Source: Rhodanobacter sp. DHG33 | Lineage (GTDB): Bacteria; Pseudomonadota; Gammaproteobacteria; Xanthomonadales; Rhodanobacteraceae | Length of the DNA: 64,000 bases | Direction: 5' to 3' | NCBI RefSeq assembly: GCF_014843005.1 | Contig: NZ_JACYXM010000004.1 | Location: 520,471-584,470 of the forward strand | In this document: one piece after another, positions 1 through 8,891 of the stretch | Layout of the letters: each line of letters starts with the position of its first letter | How positions within the stretch are numbered: the first letter of the stretch is position 1 | Notes under the pieces: generated by a model | Database searches by the model: none | What the model saw: the letters and a program-made list of their open reading frames with translations, nothing else | Told to the model about the DNA's origin: nothing | Program-made: the position numbers and the translations under genes

Positions 1-956
1 GTGCGCCGGCGCTGCCCCACCCAGAAGCTGGCCAGGCCCACGATGCCCAGCGCGGTCACCGTGAGCAGCGCCGCGATCACGCCGACCAGGATGCCGGCCA
101 TCGCGCGGTCGTTGGCGAAGAACTCGTGGCGCGCGTCGTCGTAAGTGCGCTTCACCAGCACAACGCGATTGGGATCGAGTTGCTTGAGCTTGGCCACGGC
201 GGACTGAAGCACGGTTGCGCGATCCTGCGGCGCCGTGCGGATGACGTAACTGGAACCGTCGGCCACCGTCATGCGTATGGGCCACACGGTGCTGTACTCC
301 GGCCCCTGGTTCAGGTCGTTCGGCCGCCCCAAGTCGGCCACTACGCCAATGACTCGGAACGGCAGGCCCTTGCCGACGTAGATCGTCTGGCCTAGCGCTT
401 CCTGACCGGGCCACAATCGCTGGGCCAGCGCCTGGGTGACGATGATGGTCGAAGGCAGGTTCTTCAGGTCGCCGTTGTGCAGGTCGGCGATGATGGTGCC
501 GAAATCGGCATATTCGCCATGCTGGAAGTCGCGCCCTTCCAGCAGCCGAACTCCCAGCGTGGATAGCGCGCCTTCGCCGTAGTACGTGGTGGCTTCTAGC
601 GTGTCCTGCTGCTGTTGCGGGCTTAGCCGGATGCCGCTGTTCGACGCCCCGCCGTCACTGAAGGGCAGCTGGTTGATCACCGCCACCTGCTTCACGCCGG
701 GAATCAGCCGCAATGCGGCCAGATCGGTCTGCGACTGCGCCATGGCCTCCGTGCTCTTGCCGATGCGGCCCAATTGGATCTGCACCAACTCGTGCTCGGC
801 GACGCCGCTGGGAAGATCCATGCGTTGCAGGCGTTGGCCGATCAGGAACACCGCGTTGCAGACGATGGCGCAGGTCAGGGCGATTTCCAGGACCAGCAGC
901 CACGCCGTGGTCTTGTGCCGCCGCAGAGTGGAGAAGATGGGCCGCAATTCGATCAT
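1..956 (-). CDS. MacB/FtsX-type ABC permease, B-type, pair 4 (partial)
   Basis: This is the eighth and last visible permease of the operon; its C-terminus lies beyond the window edge. The start ATG at 956 gives an N-terminus MIELRPIFSTLRRHK followed by a first membrane segment with the AIVCNAVF motif that all four B-type permeases share. A long periplasmic MacB-PCD-like region follows, and near the edge comes a second membrane segment ending in the ASFWVGQRRR motif that precedes the coupling helix. It starts 7 bases after the stop of the A-type partner, so the two are almost certainly translationally coupled. By family analogy it would form half of a heterodimeric permease driven by the separate ATPase at 11,678-12,403. 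The substrate is unknown. More genes of the cluster may lie to the left. Confidence 0.85.
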   Translation of the reverse strand, partial: MIELRPIFSTLRRHKTTAWLLVLEIALTCAIVCNAVFLIGQRLQRMDLPSGVAEHELVQIQLGRIGKSTEAMAQSQTDLAALRLIPGVKQVAVINQLPFSDGGASNSGIRLSPQQQQDTLEATTYYGEGALSTLGVRLLEGRDFQHGEYADFGTIIADLHNGDLKNLPSTIIVTQALAQRLWPGQEALGQTIYVGKGLPFRVIGVVADLGRPNDLNQGPEYSTVWPIRMTVADGSSYVIRTAPQDRATVLQSAVAKLKQLDPNRVVLVKRTYDDARHEFFANDRAMAGILVGVIAALLTVTALGIVGLASFWVGQRRR

Positions 957-963
957 GGCGTCC

Positions 964-2271
964 TCAGTTGCTCTTCAATTGCAGGGCCGGCGTCACCTGG
1001 CAGGCGCGCCATGCAGGCAACAGGCCGGCCAGGAGACTCGCGCCCAACGCCAGCAGGAAGGTGATTAGCAGCATCACGGGATCGAGATGCGCCAGCGGCG
1101 CGTATTCCGCCGGTTGCCGCCGCACCAGCCACAGGCCGATGAGCGCGAGCAGCAGCCCGCCCATGCCGCCGACCAATCCGACCACGCCGGACTCCACCAG
1201 CAGTTGCGCGAACAACGCACTACGCGAGGCGCCCAGCGCACGACGCACGCCAAGCTCGCCGGCGCGGCGCAGGAACTTCGCCAGCATCAGGCCCACGGTG
1301 TTCACCAGGCACACCAGCAGGAAGCCGAAGGCCAGCCCGGTCTGCAGACGCACGTCGTCGGGCACCACCATGTTGTAGTCCAGCCACTGCATCACGTTGC
1401 GCAGCTGCACGTTCGGCGGCCGGCCGAAACGACCCAGCGCCTTCTGCTGCGCGGAGTAGTTGACGAGGAATTCCTTGTAGGCAGCAGCCTTGGACGGGCT
1501 GTCCAGCTGCACCCAGAACTGCAGCCACACGCAGGGCGAGTTGTGATCGGGCGTATTTCCGCCGCCGCCGTTGCCCCAACAATTGACGCTGCCGTCATGG
1601 ATCATGCCCAGATCCTGCGAAGTGGACAGCGGCACGAACACGCCTTCATTCTCGTTGTAGCTCTTGCGGTTGAGATCGTAGAAGTGCGGGTTGGGGTTCC
1701 AGTCGCCGATCACCCCGACGACGCGGAAGGCCTCGCCGTCCAGCCGCAGCGTCTTGCCGGTGCTGTCGCCGCCGCCGAAGACCTTGTCGTTGAACTGGCT
1801 GCTGATGACGGCGACCCGCGCATGCGCATCGTCCTCCGCGTCGCCCCAGCCGTGGCCGTACTCGAACGGCACGCCGAACATCGGAAAGAAGCCGGACGTG
1901 GTGTAGCGCGCAGTCTGGTAGAACGGGTCGAGCGTGCTGTTGTCCGGTTGCACCGCCACGCTGCCGCCGGTCATCAGCGCCTGTTGGTCCGCGCGCTTCG
2001 CCTGCAGCAGGTTCATGCCGTCGATCCAGGTCATCTGGTCCATCGGATCCGTCTTGCCCGGCAGGTAGCCCTGGCTCTCGCGCGGATCGATCTGCGGGTA
2101 GTACAGCGACCCGCTGCGACCCGGCAGCGGGTCGCCGGACAGCACGTGCAGCACGGTGAGCGTCGTCATCGACGCACCGATGCCCAGCGCGATCGCCAGC
2201 ACCATCAGCGCGGTGAGCGCCTTGTTGCGCTTGAGGCTGCGCAGTGCCAGGTCGAAGTAGTAGCCGAACAC
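964..2271 (-). CDS. MacB/FtsX-type ABC permease, A-type, pair 4
   Basis: A 435-residue permease of the MacB/FtsX superfamily. I chose the GTG at 2271 because it restores the N-terminus VFGYYFDLALRSL shared by the A-type paralogues, and GGAGGAG lies 7 bases upstream. Layout: cytoplasmic start, TM1 around residues 20-40, a periplasmic domain to about residue 300, then three TM segments with the coupling-helix motif GELGVRRALGASR between TM2 and TM3. The C-terminal tail PALQLKSN is typical of MacB-like permeases. The periplasmic part contains the cysteine pair seen in all four A paralogues (NCWGNG ... SPCVWLQ). There is no nucleotide-binding domain, so it depends on the single ATPase of the operon. 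It is closest to the A-type permease of pair 3. The open frame continues far upstream (to 3426) only as a GC-driven artefact. Confidence 0.9.
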   Translation of the reverse strand: MFGYYFDLALRSLKRNKALTALMVLAIALGIGASMTTLTVLHVLSGDPLPGRSGSLYYPQIDPRESQGYLPGKTDPMDQMTWIDGMNLLQAKRADQQALMTGGSVAVQPDNSTLDPFYQTARYTTSGFFPMFGVPFEYGHGWGDAEDDAHARVAVISSQFNDKVFGGGDSTGKTLRLDGEAFRVVGVIGDWNPNPHFYDLNRKSYNENEGVFVPLSTSQDLGMIHDGSVNCWGNGGGGNTPDHNSPCVWLQFWVQLDSPSKAAAYKEFLVNYSAQQKALGRFGRPPNVQLRNVMQWLDYNMVVPDDVRLQTGLAFGFLLVCLVNTVGLMLAKFLRRAGELGVRRALGASRSALFAQLLVESGVVGLVGGMGGLLLALIGLWLVRRQPAEYAPLAHLDPVMLLITFLLALGASLLAGLLPAWRACQVTPALQLKSN

Positions 2272-2289
2272 CGTACATCTCCTCCGTCG

Positions 2290-2312
2290 CCCTCTTCCGC
2301 CCGCGGAGAGGG
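2290..2312. repeat. Short CCTCTT-CCGC/GCGGAGAGG palindrome between permease pairs
   Basis: Imperfect inverted repeat (one extra T in the left arm) in the 47-bp gap between the pair-3 B gene and the pair-4 A gene. Related palindromes sit at the equivalent position before the other A genes, which suggests they belong to the duplicated unit or mark its junctions. Confidence 0.55.
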
Positions 2313-2318
2313 AAAGAT

Positions 2319-3518
2319 TCACACGCTGCGTGTAGCCACTACCGGCGGCACATGCGATGCGCGCAGCGCAGGGCCAAGAACAGCCAGTTGCCCGAGCAAC
2401 CACAACGCCAACGCGCCCACGGGAAAATAGGCAAGCGGCAGGCGCGGCAACTCGTAATGCGACATCAGCGCCAGGTTGATCGTGTACGCCAACACCATGC
2501 CGAGCCCGATGCCGCCGCTGACGATCAGGAAGTTCTCGGTCTGGAAGTAGCGCAGGATGTCGCCCCGCGTGGCACCGATGGCGCGGCGAATGCCGATCTG
2601 CCTGCGCCGCTGCGCCACCCAGAAACTGGCGAGGCCGCCGATGCCCAGCGCGGTGACGATCAGCAGCGCGGTACATACCGTCGCCAGCAGCCAGGCCATC
2701 GCGCGATCGCTGGCGAAGTAGTTTCCGCGCAGGCCGGGATAGGTGCCCTTGTCGTTGATCAGCATCTGCGGATTGAGCGCTGCCAGTTTCGCGGCCGCAT
2801 CGCGCAGCACGCGATCGAGCGCCGACGGATCGGCACGCAACACATACAGCGACGACAGCTCGGCGCTCGGCCTGGCCGCGAAAAGCGCCGTGTACTCGGA
2901 AGCGTTGCCGCGCAATTCGCCGCGCACCATGTGGTCGACCACGCCGATCACCTGATAGCGCTTCGTACCGATCCAGAACGCTTGCCCCAACGCGGACTGG
3001 CCCGGCCACAGACGCTCGGCCACGGCCCGCGTGACGATCATCGAGGGCGAGTGCGGCAACCACGTATCCACGCCGGCGTAGTCGTCGGCACTGAAATCGT
3101 GCCCCTCCACCAGCTTGATCCCCAGCGCGTGCAGGTAGCCCGGCGAGCCGACCATCAATTCCATGTTCGGCCCCCGGTGCTTGCCGTCGGCATCCATGGA
3201 CGGATTGAAATTCATGTCGTCGTTCGACAGCGGCAGCGAAGCCACCACCACCGCCGACTTCACGCCGGGAATGCCGCGCAGCGCGGCCAGGTTGCTTTCG
3301 GTCACCGGAGTCGCATCGGCGCCGGACACGCCATCGGTCTTCAGCCACACCAGCTCGCTTTCGGCGAGACCGGTGTGCACCTGCATCTCGCTCAACCGCT
3401 GGCGGATCATGAACACCGCGTTGCACAGGATCGCGCAGGCCACGGCGATCTCCAGCATCAACAGGCCGGCTGCCAGCTTGTGCCGGCGCAGCGAGGAAAG
3501 GATGGGCAGCAATTCCAT
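2319..3518 (-). CDS. MacB/FtsX-type ABC permease, B-type, pair 3
   Basis: A 399-residue permease. The ATG at 3518 yields MELLPILSSLRRHK, matching the B-type paralogues; the frame is open further upstream but that part is shadow of the neighbouring A gene. TM1 carries the B-type motif AILCNAVF. A periplasmic region of about 220 residues follows, then three TM segments around the coupling helix RRRQIGIRRAIGATR. The tail ends PPVVATRSV, the B-type signature, where A-types end in QLKSN. It begins 13 bases after the A-type partner ends, consistent with coupled expression and heterodimer assembly. It is most similar to the pair-4 B gene. Substrate unknown. Confidence 0.88.
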   Translation of the reverse strand: MELLPILSSLRRHKLAAGLLMLEIAVACAILCNAVFMIRQRLSEMQVHTGLAESELVWLKTDGVSGADATPVTESNLAALRGIPGVKSAVVVASLPLSNDDMNFNPSMDADGKHRGPNMELMVGSPGYLHALGIKLVEGHDFSADDYAGVDTWLPHSPSMIVTRAVAERLWPGQSALGQAFWIGTKRYQVIGVVDHMVRGELRGNASEYTALFAARPSAELSSLYVLRADPSALDRVLRDAAAKLAALNPQMLINDKGTYPGLRGNYFASDRAMAWLLATVCTALLIVTALGIGGLASFWVAQRRRQIGIRRAIGATRGDILRYFQTENFLIVSGGIGLGMVLAYTINLALMSHYELPRLPLAYFPVGALALWLLGQLAVLGPALRASHVPPVVATRSV

Positions 3519-3531
3519 GGTGACTGGCGCC

Positions 3532-4836
3532 TCAATGGCTCTTGAGTTGCAGGGCGGGCGGGATCTGGCAGGCGCGCCACGCGGGCAGCAGCCCGGCCAC
3601 CAGGCTGGCGGCGATGGACAGCGCGAAGGTGACCAGGAACATGCGCAGGTCGAGATGCGCCAGCGCGGCATAATCCGTGGGGGAACGCCGCACGGCCCAC
3701 AATCCCGTGAGAGCCAGCAGGAGGCCGAGCATGCCGCCGGCCACGCCGACCAGCGCCGCTTCGGTCAGCATCTGGGCGAACACTGCGCGGCGCGAGGCAC
3801 CCAATGCGCGACGCACGCCGATCTCTCCCGAACGTCGCAGAAACTTCGCCAGCAACAAACCCACCGTATTGATCAGGCATACCAGCAAAAAGCCGAACGC
3901 CACCCAGGTCTGCAGGCGTACGTCGCTGGGCACCACCTGGAGGTAACCCAGCCAATCCATCAAGTCATGCAGTCCGGTGAGCGGCTTGCCATTGAACTGG
4001 AAACGGCCCAGCGCCTTCTGCTGCTCGGAATAGCTCACGAGATAGTCGCGATACGCCGACACCTTGGCGGGCGTGTCCAGTTCCACCCAGTACTGCAGCC
4101 ACAGGCAGGGTTGGTTTTCCAGATGCACCTGATCGGTGAGCTGCTCCCAGCAGTCCAGCGCATTGCCTTCGATGCCGAGGTCGGCGAGATCGCGCGAGGT
4201 CGAGAACGGGATGAACACGCTGTCGCCCGACGCGAAGGCGCCATGGCCGTAGAGGTCGTAGTAGCGCGGCTGCGGCTGCCAATGCTGTAGCACGCCGACG
4301 ATGCGGAAATCCCACTTGTCCAGGCGGATGTTGCGGCCGATGCTGTTGCCGCCGCCGAACAGCTTGTCGTTGAGCTCCTGCGAAATCACCGCCACGCGGG
4401 CGCGGTTGCCGTCCTCGGTCGGCGTCCATCCCGCGCCGTAACGGAACGGCACATCGAACATCGGGAAGAAATCGGTGGTGGTGGCAACGGTGGATAGCGA
4501 CATCGGCCGCGCGCCGGCCTGCGGCCCGAACACCTTGATGTTGTTGCTCACCACGATGGCCTGCCGGTCGGCGCGATGCTCGCGCAGCAGGTTGGTGGCG
4601 TCGGTATAGGTAAAGCCGATTTCCGGTTCGGTCTTCGAGCGGGTGTCCGGCATGACCTGCGGATAGAACAGCTGCGCGCTCTTGCCCGGTATCGGATCAC
4701 CCGACAGCAGGTGCAGCACCGTCAGCGTGGTGATGCACGCACCGATGCCCAGTCCGATGGCCAGCACCATCAACGACGTGAGGATCGGTGTGCGCTTCAG
4801 GCTGCGCCATGCCAGATCGAGGTAATAACCGAACAC
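3532..4836 (-). CDS. MacB/FtsX-type ABC permease, A-type, pair 3
   Basis: A 434-residue permease with a GTG start at 4836, chosen because it gives VFGYYLDLAWRSL, aligned with the other A-types, and a GGAG lies 9 bases upstream. One TM segment near the N-terminus is followed by a large periplasmic domain and three C-terminal TM segments with the coupling helix GEIGVRRALGASR. The cysteine pair of the A-types is present (LDCWEQ ... QPCLWLQYW). Pairs 3 and 4 share the GTG start and the TTLTVLH...LSGDP motif after TM1, while pairs 1 and 2 have an ATG start and SVFRAVSG. This points to nested duplication. It probably works with the B-type partner just downstream. Confidence 0.9.
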   Translation of the reverse strand: MFGYYLDLAWRSLKRTPILTSLMVLAIGLGIGACITTLTVLHLLSGDPIPGKSAQLFYPQVMPDTRSKTEPEIGFTYTDATNLLREHRADRQAIVVSNNIKVFGPQAGARPMSLSTVATTTDFFPMFDVPFRYGAGWTPTEDGNRARVAVISQELNDKLFGGGNSIGRNIRLDKWDFRIVGVLQHWQPQPRYYDLYGHGAFASGDSVFIPFSTSRDLADLGIEGNALDCWEQLTDQVHLENQPCLWLQYWVELDTPAKVSAYRDYLVSYSEQQKALGRFQFNGKPLTGLHDLMDWLGYLQVVPSDVRLQTWVAFGFLLVCLINTVGLLLAKFLRRSGEIGVRRALGASRRAVFAQMLTEAALVGVAGGMLGLLLALTGLWAVRRSPTDYAALAHLDLRMFLVTFALSIAASLVAGLLPAWRACQIPPALQLKSH

Positions 4837-4856
4837 GCTGCATATCTCCCCAGTTG

Positions 4857-4882
4857 CCCCTCTCCCACCCGCGGGAGAGGGG
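4857..4882. repeat. Perfect 10-bp-arm CCCCTCTCCC/GGGAGAGGGG palindrome
   Basis: Inverted repeat with 10-bp perfect arms and a 6-base loop, lying in the 60-bp gap between the pair-2 B gene and the pair-3 A gene. It is the best preserved member of the palindrome series of this operon. It has no T-run on either side, so a simple intrinsic terminator is unlikely; a REP-like repeat or an mRNA-stabilising hairpin fits better. Confidence 0.7.
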
Positions 4883-4896
4883 AGCACAGCGAAAAC

Positions 4897-6150
4897 TCAG
4901 GCCGCCCGCGTCGCCACCACCGGCGGCACGTTGGAGGCGCGGCGCGCGGGGCTGAACACCGCGCCCTGGCCCAGCAGCAGCACCACCACCACGCCGGCCA
5001 GTACGTAGAGCACGGGCATGCGGTCCATCTCGTAGTGCTGCATCAGCAGCAGGTTGAGGCCGATGGCCAATGCCACGCCGACCACTGCGCCGATACCGGC
5101 GATCAGCAGGTTCTCCATCTGGAAGTAGTGCAGGATGTCCACCTTGCGCGCGCCCAGTGCGCGGCGCACACCGATCTGGCGATGCCGCTGACCGACCCAG
5201 AAGCTGGTGAGGCCCACGATGCCCGCCGCGGTGACGCCGAGCAGGATCAGGCAGATCACGCCCATCAGCGCGGCCATGCCGACATCGGCGCGATAGGCAT
5301 CGCTGCGTATGTCGGCGAACGATTTGACGCTGTCATCATCGAGCACACGCAGAGGATTGACCTTGTACAGCAAGGGCGTGGTGGTCTTCATCGCCGCCAG
5401 CAAGCGACCCGGTTTGGCACGCACGGCATAGCTCGAGAAATTGCCGTTGAGGCGCACCGGCTCGATCGTCGCGTTCCAGGCGAAGGTGCCGGCCCAGCTG
5501 CCCGTCGACGGCACCTGCAGGCGTTCGACCACGCCGATGATGGTGGTAGGCGTGCCGCTGCCGTCGAGGTAGACGATCTTGCCCACCGCATCGCCCTTCG
5601 GGAAGAGCTTGTCGGCCAGCGCCTTGGTCACGATCACCACCGCGGGCTCGCTGGTGTTGCGGAAACCCTTGTTGGTGACGTCGCCCGCATTGAAGTCGCG
5701 TCCGGCGACCAGGTGCAGGCCCAGCGTGCGCACGAAATTCTCATCGCCGAAGTAGTAGGTGGTCCGCGCATTCCCGTCGAGCAGCTTGGCGTCCGCCGCG
5801 AGCGACATCGCGCCATTTGAGCTCTGGTTTAGCAGCGGCAGCGAGTTCGTCGGCGTCACCGAAGCCACGTCCGGCATCGCACGCAGCGCGGCGAGATCCT
5901 CGCGCTGCATGGCGTCCATTTTCTGGATGCTGTCCGCATCGTCGCCGGTGGGCGCACCCACCCATTGCTGGGTAACGAGGTACAGGTTCTGCTCGTCGAG
6001 GCCGGTGGGGCGGTTCACGCGCTGGACGCGCTGCCCGATGATGAAGACCGCGTTGCAGACGATCGCCAGCGTCAGCGCGATCTGCAGTGCGATCAATACC
6101 ACGCCCGCCTTGTGCCTGCGCAGCGCCGCGATCATGGGATGCAGTTTCAT
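4897..6150 (-). CDS. MacB/FtsX-type ABC permease, B-type, pair 2
   Basis: A 417-residue permease starting MKLHPMIAALRRHKAG. TM1 carries AIVCNAVF, the periplasmic domain spans about residues 40-285, and three TM segments follow with the coupling helix RHRQIGVRRALGARK. The C-terminus PPVVATRAA matches the B group. It starts 10 bases after its A partner ends. It is closest to the pair-1 B gene (both read LRRHKAG then LIALQIALTLAIVCNA). By analogy with MacB, these permeases would transmit ATP-driven movement to the periplasm rather than transport through the membrane itself. That mechanism is known for MacB and only inferred here. Confidence 0.9.
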   Translation of the reverse strand: MKLHPMIAALRRHKAGVVLIALQIALTLAIVCNAVFIIGQRVQRVNRPTGLDEQNLYLVTQQWVGAPTGDDADSIQKMDAMQREDLAALRAMPDVASVTPTNSLPLLNQSSNGAMSLAADAKLLDGNARTTYYFGDENFVRTLGLHLVAGRDFNAGDVTNKGFRNTSEPAVVIVTKALADKLFPKGDAVGKIVYLDGSGTPTTIIGVVERLQVPSTGSWAGTFAWNATIEPVRLNGNFSSYAVRAKPGRLLAAMKTTTPLLYKVNPLRVLDDDSVKSFADIRSDAYRADVGMAALMGVICLILLGVTAAGIVGLTSFWVGQRHRQIGVRRALGARKVDILHYFQMENLLIAGIGAVVGVALAIGLNLLLMQHYEMDRMPVLYVLAGVVVVLLLGQGAVFSPARRASNVPPVVATRAA

Positions 6151-6160
6151 GGCGCTCTCC

Positions 6161-7486
6161 TCAATTGCTCTTCAGCTGCCACGCGGGTTGCACGCGCGAG
6201 GCCCGCCAGGTGGGATACAGACCGGCCAGCACGGTGGCGATCACCGCCACCAGCAGGGTCATGGCCAACAGCGACACGTCCAACTTCGCCAGCGCGGCGA
6301 TGTCCTTCGGCAGCACCCATCCCACGCAGGCCACGCCCGCGCCGGTCAGTAGCAGACCGAGCACGCCTCCCGCCGCGCCGACCATGCCCGCCTCGGTGAG
6401 GAACTGCGCGTACACCGCGCCGCGCGGCGCGCCCAATGCACGACGCACACCGATCTCGCCGCTTCGACGCAGGAACTTCGCCAGCAGCAGACCCGCCGTG
6501 TTGACCAGGCAGACGATCAGCAGCCCCAGCGCCACCAGCAGCGATACCTTGGTGTCGTCCGGCACCACGTGTTGGGAGTTCAGCCACGCGGGCAGGTCGC
6601 GCAACTCGTATTTGGGCGGCCAGTTGAAGCGGCCAGCCTGTTGCTGCTGGCGCATGTAGCCATCGAGGTAATTCTTGTAGCTGTCGACATCGGCGGAGCT
6701 GTCCAACTCCACCATGTAGGAGATCCACACGCATGACGACTGCTGCAGGCCGACGAAGCCGGAGCCCTTGGGGATCTCGTTGCAGTTGGTGTTGCCATCG
6801 TTGGGCATGCCCACGTCGATGGCGGTATTGAACGGCAGGAACACGTCCTCGGCGCCATCGCCGACGAAACCGCCGGTGTTCACCACGTCGTAGTAGCGCG
6901 GCTGCGGGTTCCAGCGGTCGAGCACGCCGGCCACCCGGTAATCCTTGCCCTCGATGTTGACGCTCTTGCCCACGCTGTTTATGTCGCCGAACAGCTTCTG
7001 GTTGAGCTTGTCGCTGAGCACCACCACGTGGGAACGGTTGGTGTCGTCCTGCGCGCTCCAGCCGCTGCCGTACTTGAACGGCGCCTCCACCATCGGGAAG
7101 AACTCGCTGAACACGGCGTGGCCGGTGACGTTGATCGGATGCTTGGCGGCATCCGCCGGCACCACCGACGGCGATACCTGGTACATCGCCGACTGCAGCT
7201 TGCCGCGATGGTCGCGCATCAGCGCCACCGCGTCGGTGTAGTCGAACGCGTCGGAAATGTCGGTGTAGCCACCCTTCTTACGGCTGTCCGGCCCCCAGAT
7301 GTCGAGCTGGGGCACGAACAGTCTGGACGACTTCCACGGGATCGGATCGCCCGACACGGCGCGGAACACCGACCATGTGGTCATCGAGGCAGCCACGCCG
7401 AAGCCAATGGCGAGCACCATCAGCAGGGTGAGGCCGGGACTGCGCTTTAGGCTGCGCAGGGCGAGGTCTAGGTAGTAGGCGAACAT
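6161..7486 (-). CDS. MacB/FtsX-type ABC permease, A-type, pair 2
   Basis: A 441-residue permease starting with ATG at 7486 (MFAYYLDLALRSLKRS). TM1 reads GFGVAASMTTWSVFRAVSGDP, the version shared with pair 1. The periplasmic domain contains the conserved A-type cysteine pair (TNCNEI ... SSCVWIS). Three TM segments follow with the coupling helix GEIGVRRALGAPR, and the tail is PAWQLKSN. It is followed after 10 bases by its B partner. The ATPase domain normally fused to MacB is absent, so the protein needs the separate ATP-binding subunit. Confidence 0.9.
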   Translation of the reverse strand: MFAYYLDLALRSLKRSPGLTLLMVLAIGFGVAASMTTWSVFRAVSGDPIPWKSSRLFVPQLDIWGPDSRKKGGYTDISDAFDYTDAVALMRDHRGKLQSAMYQVSPSVVPADAAKHPINVTGHAVFSEFFPMVEAPFKYGSGWSAQDDTNRSHVVVLSDKLNQKLFGDINSVGKSVNIEGKDYRVAGVLDRWNPQPRYYDVVNTGGFVGDGAEDVFLPFNTAIDVGMPNDGNTNCNEIPKGSGFVGLQQSSCVWISYMVELDSSADVDSYKNYLDGYMRQQQQAGRFNWPPKYELRDLPAWLNSQHVVPDDTKVSLLVALGLLIVCLVNTAGLLLAKFLRRSGEIGVRRALGAPRGAVYAQFLTEAGMVGAAGGVLGLLLTGAGVACVGWVLPKDIAALAKLDVSLLAMTLLVAVIATVLAGLYPTWRASRVQPAWQLKSN

Positions 7487-7510
7487 CTTTCGTCTCTCCT
7501 TGGTTGTCTC

Positions 7511-7575
7511 CCTTTGTTGGACAAAGGAAGATGTTTGCTTTCCCCCGCCCTGCCGGCAGAGAGATCGGGAGAGGG
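7511..7575. repeat. Palindromic elements in the gap before the pair-2 A gene
   Basis: The 156-bp gap between the pair-1 B gene and the pair-2 A gene holds a CCTTTGT-TGG-ACAAAGG hairpin (7511-7527) and a degraded relative of the CCTCTCC/GGGAGAGG element (about 7541-7575). This is the longest gap within the permease series and could hold a processing site or a secondary promoter, though I see no convincing -35/-10 pair. Confidence 0.5.
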
Positions 7576-7642
7576 TCCTCGCATCCGTAAAGCCAGACCC
7601 CCAACCCGATCCACGCCTCCATGCAGGACGGAGAACAAAACG

Positions 7643-8881
7643 TCACACGGAGCGCGTGGCCTCCACCGGCGACACGCGCGAAGCGCGCAGCGCCGGCGCC
7701 AGCACGGCGCCCTGCCCCAGCAACAACAGCACGATCACCCCGACGCCCACGTAGGTCATCGACATCTGGCTCATCTCGAAGCGGGTTTTCGTCCAGAGGT
7801 TGAAGGCGATCGCAAGCACGGCGCCCAGCGCCACGCCTGCCGTGCTGATGAGGAAATTTTCGGTGAGGAAATAAGCGAGGATGTCGCGCTTCTTGGCGCC
7901 CAACGCACGCCGCACACCGATCTGCCTGCGGCGCTGGCCCACCCAGAAGCTGGTGAGGCCCACGATGCCCGCGGCGGTGATCGCCAGCAGCACCACGCAG
8001 ATGATGCCCATCAGGATGGCCATGCCGCGGTCGCTGTCGTAGACCATGTGACGGATGGTGGCGTAATCCAGAACGCCGTCTTTCGGGTCGATGATGCGCA
8101 TGTGGCTCTGCGCGATCAGCGCCTTGGGCGCTTCGCGCATGGCTTCGGCAAGCTGGCCGGGCTTGGCGCGCACGACGTAGAAGAGACCGCCCGAAAAAGC
8201 CGCCCGTATCGGCCAGATCAACGCCTGCCCGGCATAGGCGTTGGCCCATCGATCCACGCCCTGCCGCTGCAAGGGGTCGACAATTCCGATGATCGTGCTC
8301 GGCGTGGTGCCCATCGCGTAGAAGCTCTTGCCCAGTGCATTGCCACCGGGGAACAGCTTGTCGGCCAGCGCCTTGGTCACGATCACCACGGGCGGCGTGA
8401 TCGCTTGCTGGGTACCCATCACCATCACTTCTTCAGGGCGGAAATTGCGACCCACGATCAACTTCGCGCCCAGTGTGTCGATAAAATGTTCGTCGCCGGT
8501 ATACACCGCCGCATCCGTGGTCGGCTTGGTCTGGTCAGGCGTCATGCTGATGTAGTTGTCCCAGCCACCGCCTTTCAGCGGATAGCCGCTGGCCGGAGTC
8601 GCATCGCGCACGGCAGGCAGTTGCCGCAGTGCGAGCATGTCGGCTTTCACCTGTGTATCGACTTGCGCTGTCGGCCAGTCGGCTGCCCACTGGTTGCGGA
8701 TCACGAAGACGCTGGATTCGTCCACGCCGCTGGGTTCGGACAGGTTGGCCAGGCGCTGGCGGATGATGAACAGCGCGTTGCACACGATGGCCAGCGTCAA
8801 CGCGATCTGCAACGCGATCAGCAGCGTGCCCGCCTTGTGCCGGCGCAGCGCAACGAGGATGGGCCTGATCTGTATGTTCAT
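7643..8881 (-). CDS. MacB/FtsX-type ABC permease, B-type, pair 1
   Basis: A 412-residue permease (MNIQIRPILVALRRHKAG). It has TM1 with AIVCNALF, a periplasmic region, and three TM segments around RRRQIGVRRALGAKK, ending SPVEATRSV. It begins 10 bases after its A partner. The periplasmic domain differs strongly in sequence from the other B-types while the membrane and coupling parts are conserved. That pattern would be expected if each pair has a different periplasmic partner or cargo (inference). Confidence 0.9.
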   Translation of the reverse strand: MNIQIRPILVALRRHKAGTLLIALQIALTLAIVCNALFIIRQRLANLSEPSGVDESSVFVIRNQWAADWPTAQVDTQVKADMLALRQLPAVRDATPASGYPLKGGGWDNYISMTPDQTKPTTDAAVYTGDEHFIDTLGAKLIVGRNFRPEEVMVMGTQQAITPPVVIVTKALADKLFPGGNALGKSFYAMGTTPSTIIGIVDPLQRQGVDRWANAYAGQALIWPIRAAFSGGLFYVVRAKPGQLAEAMREAPKALIAQSHMRIIDPKDGVLDYATIRHMVYDSDRGMAILMGIICVVLLAITAAGIVGLTSFWVGQRRRQIGVRRALGAKKRDILAYFLTENFLISTAGVALGAVLAIAFNLWTKTRFEMSQMSMTYVGVGVIVLLLLGQGAVLAPALRASRVSPVEATRSV

Positions 8882-8891
8882 GGCGCTCTCC

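Noticed and set aside
964..3426. An 820-codon open frame spanning two permease genes
   Set aside because: Only the part from 2271 has permease homology; the upstream part is an out-of-frame reading of the pair-3 B gene with Arg/Ala-rich composition typical of GC-driven shadows.
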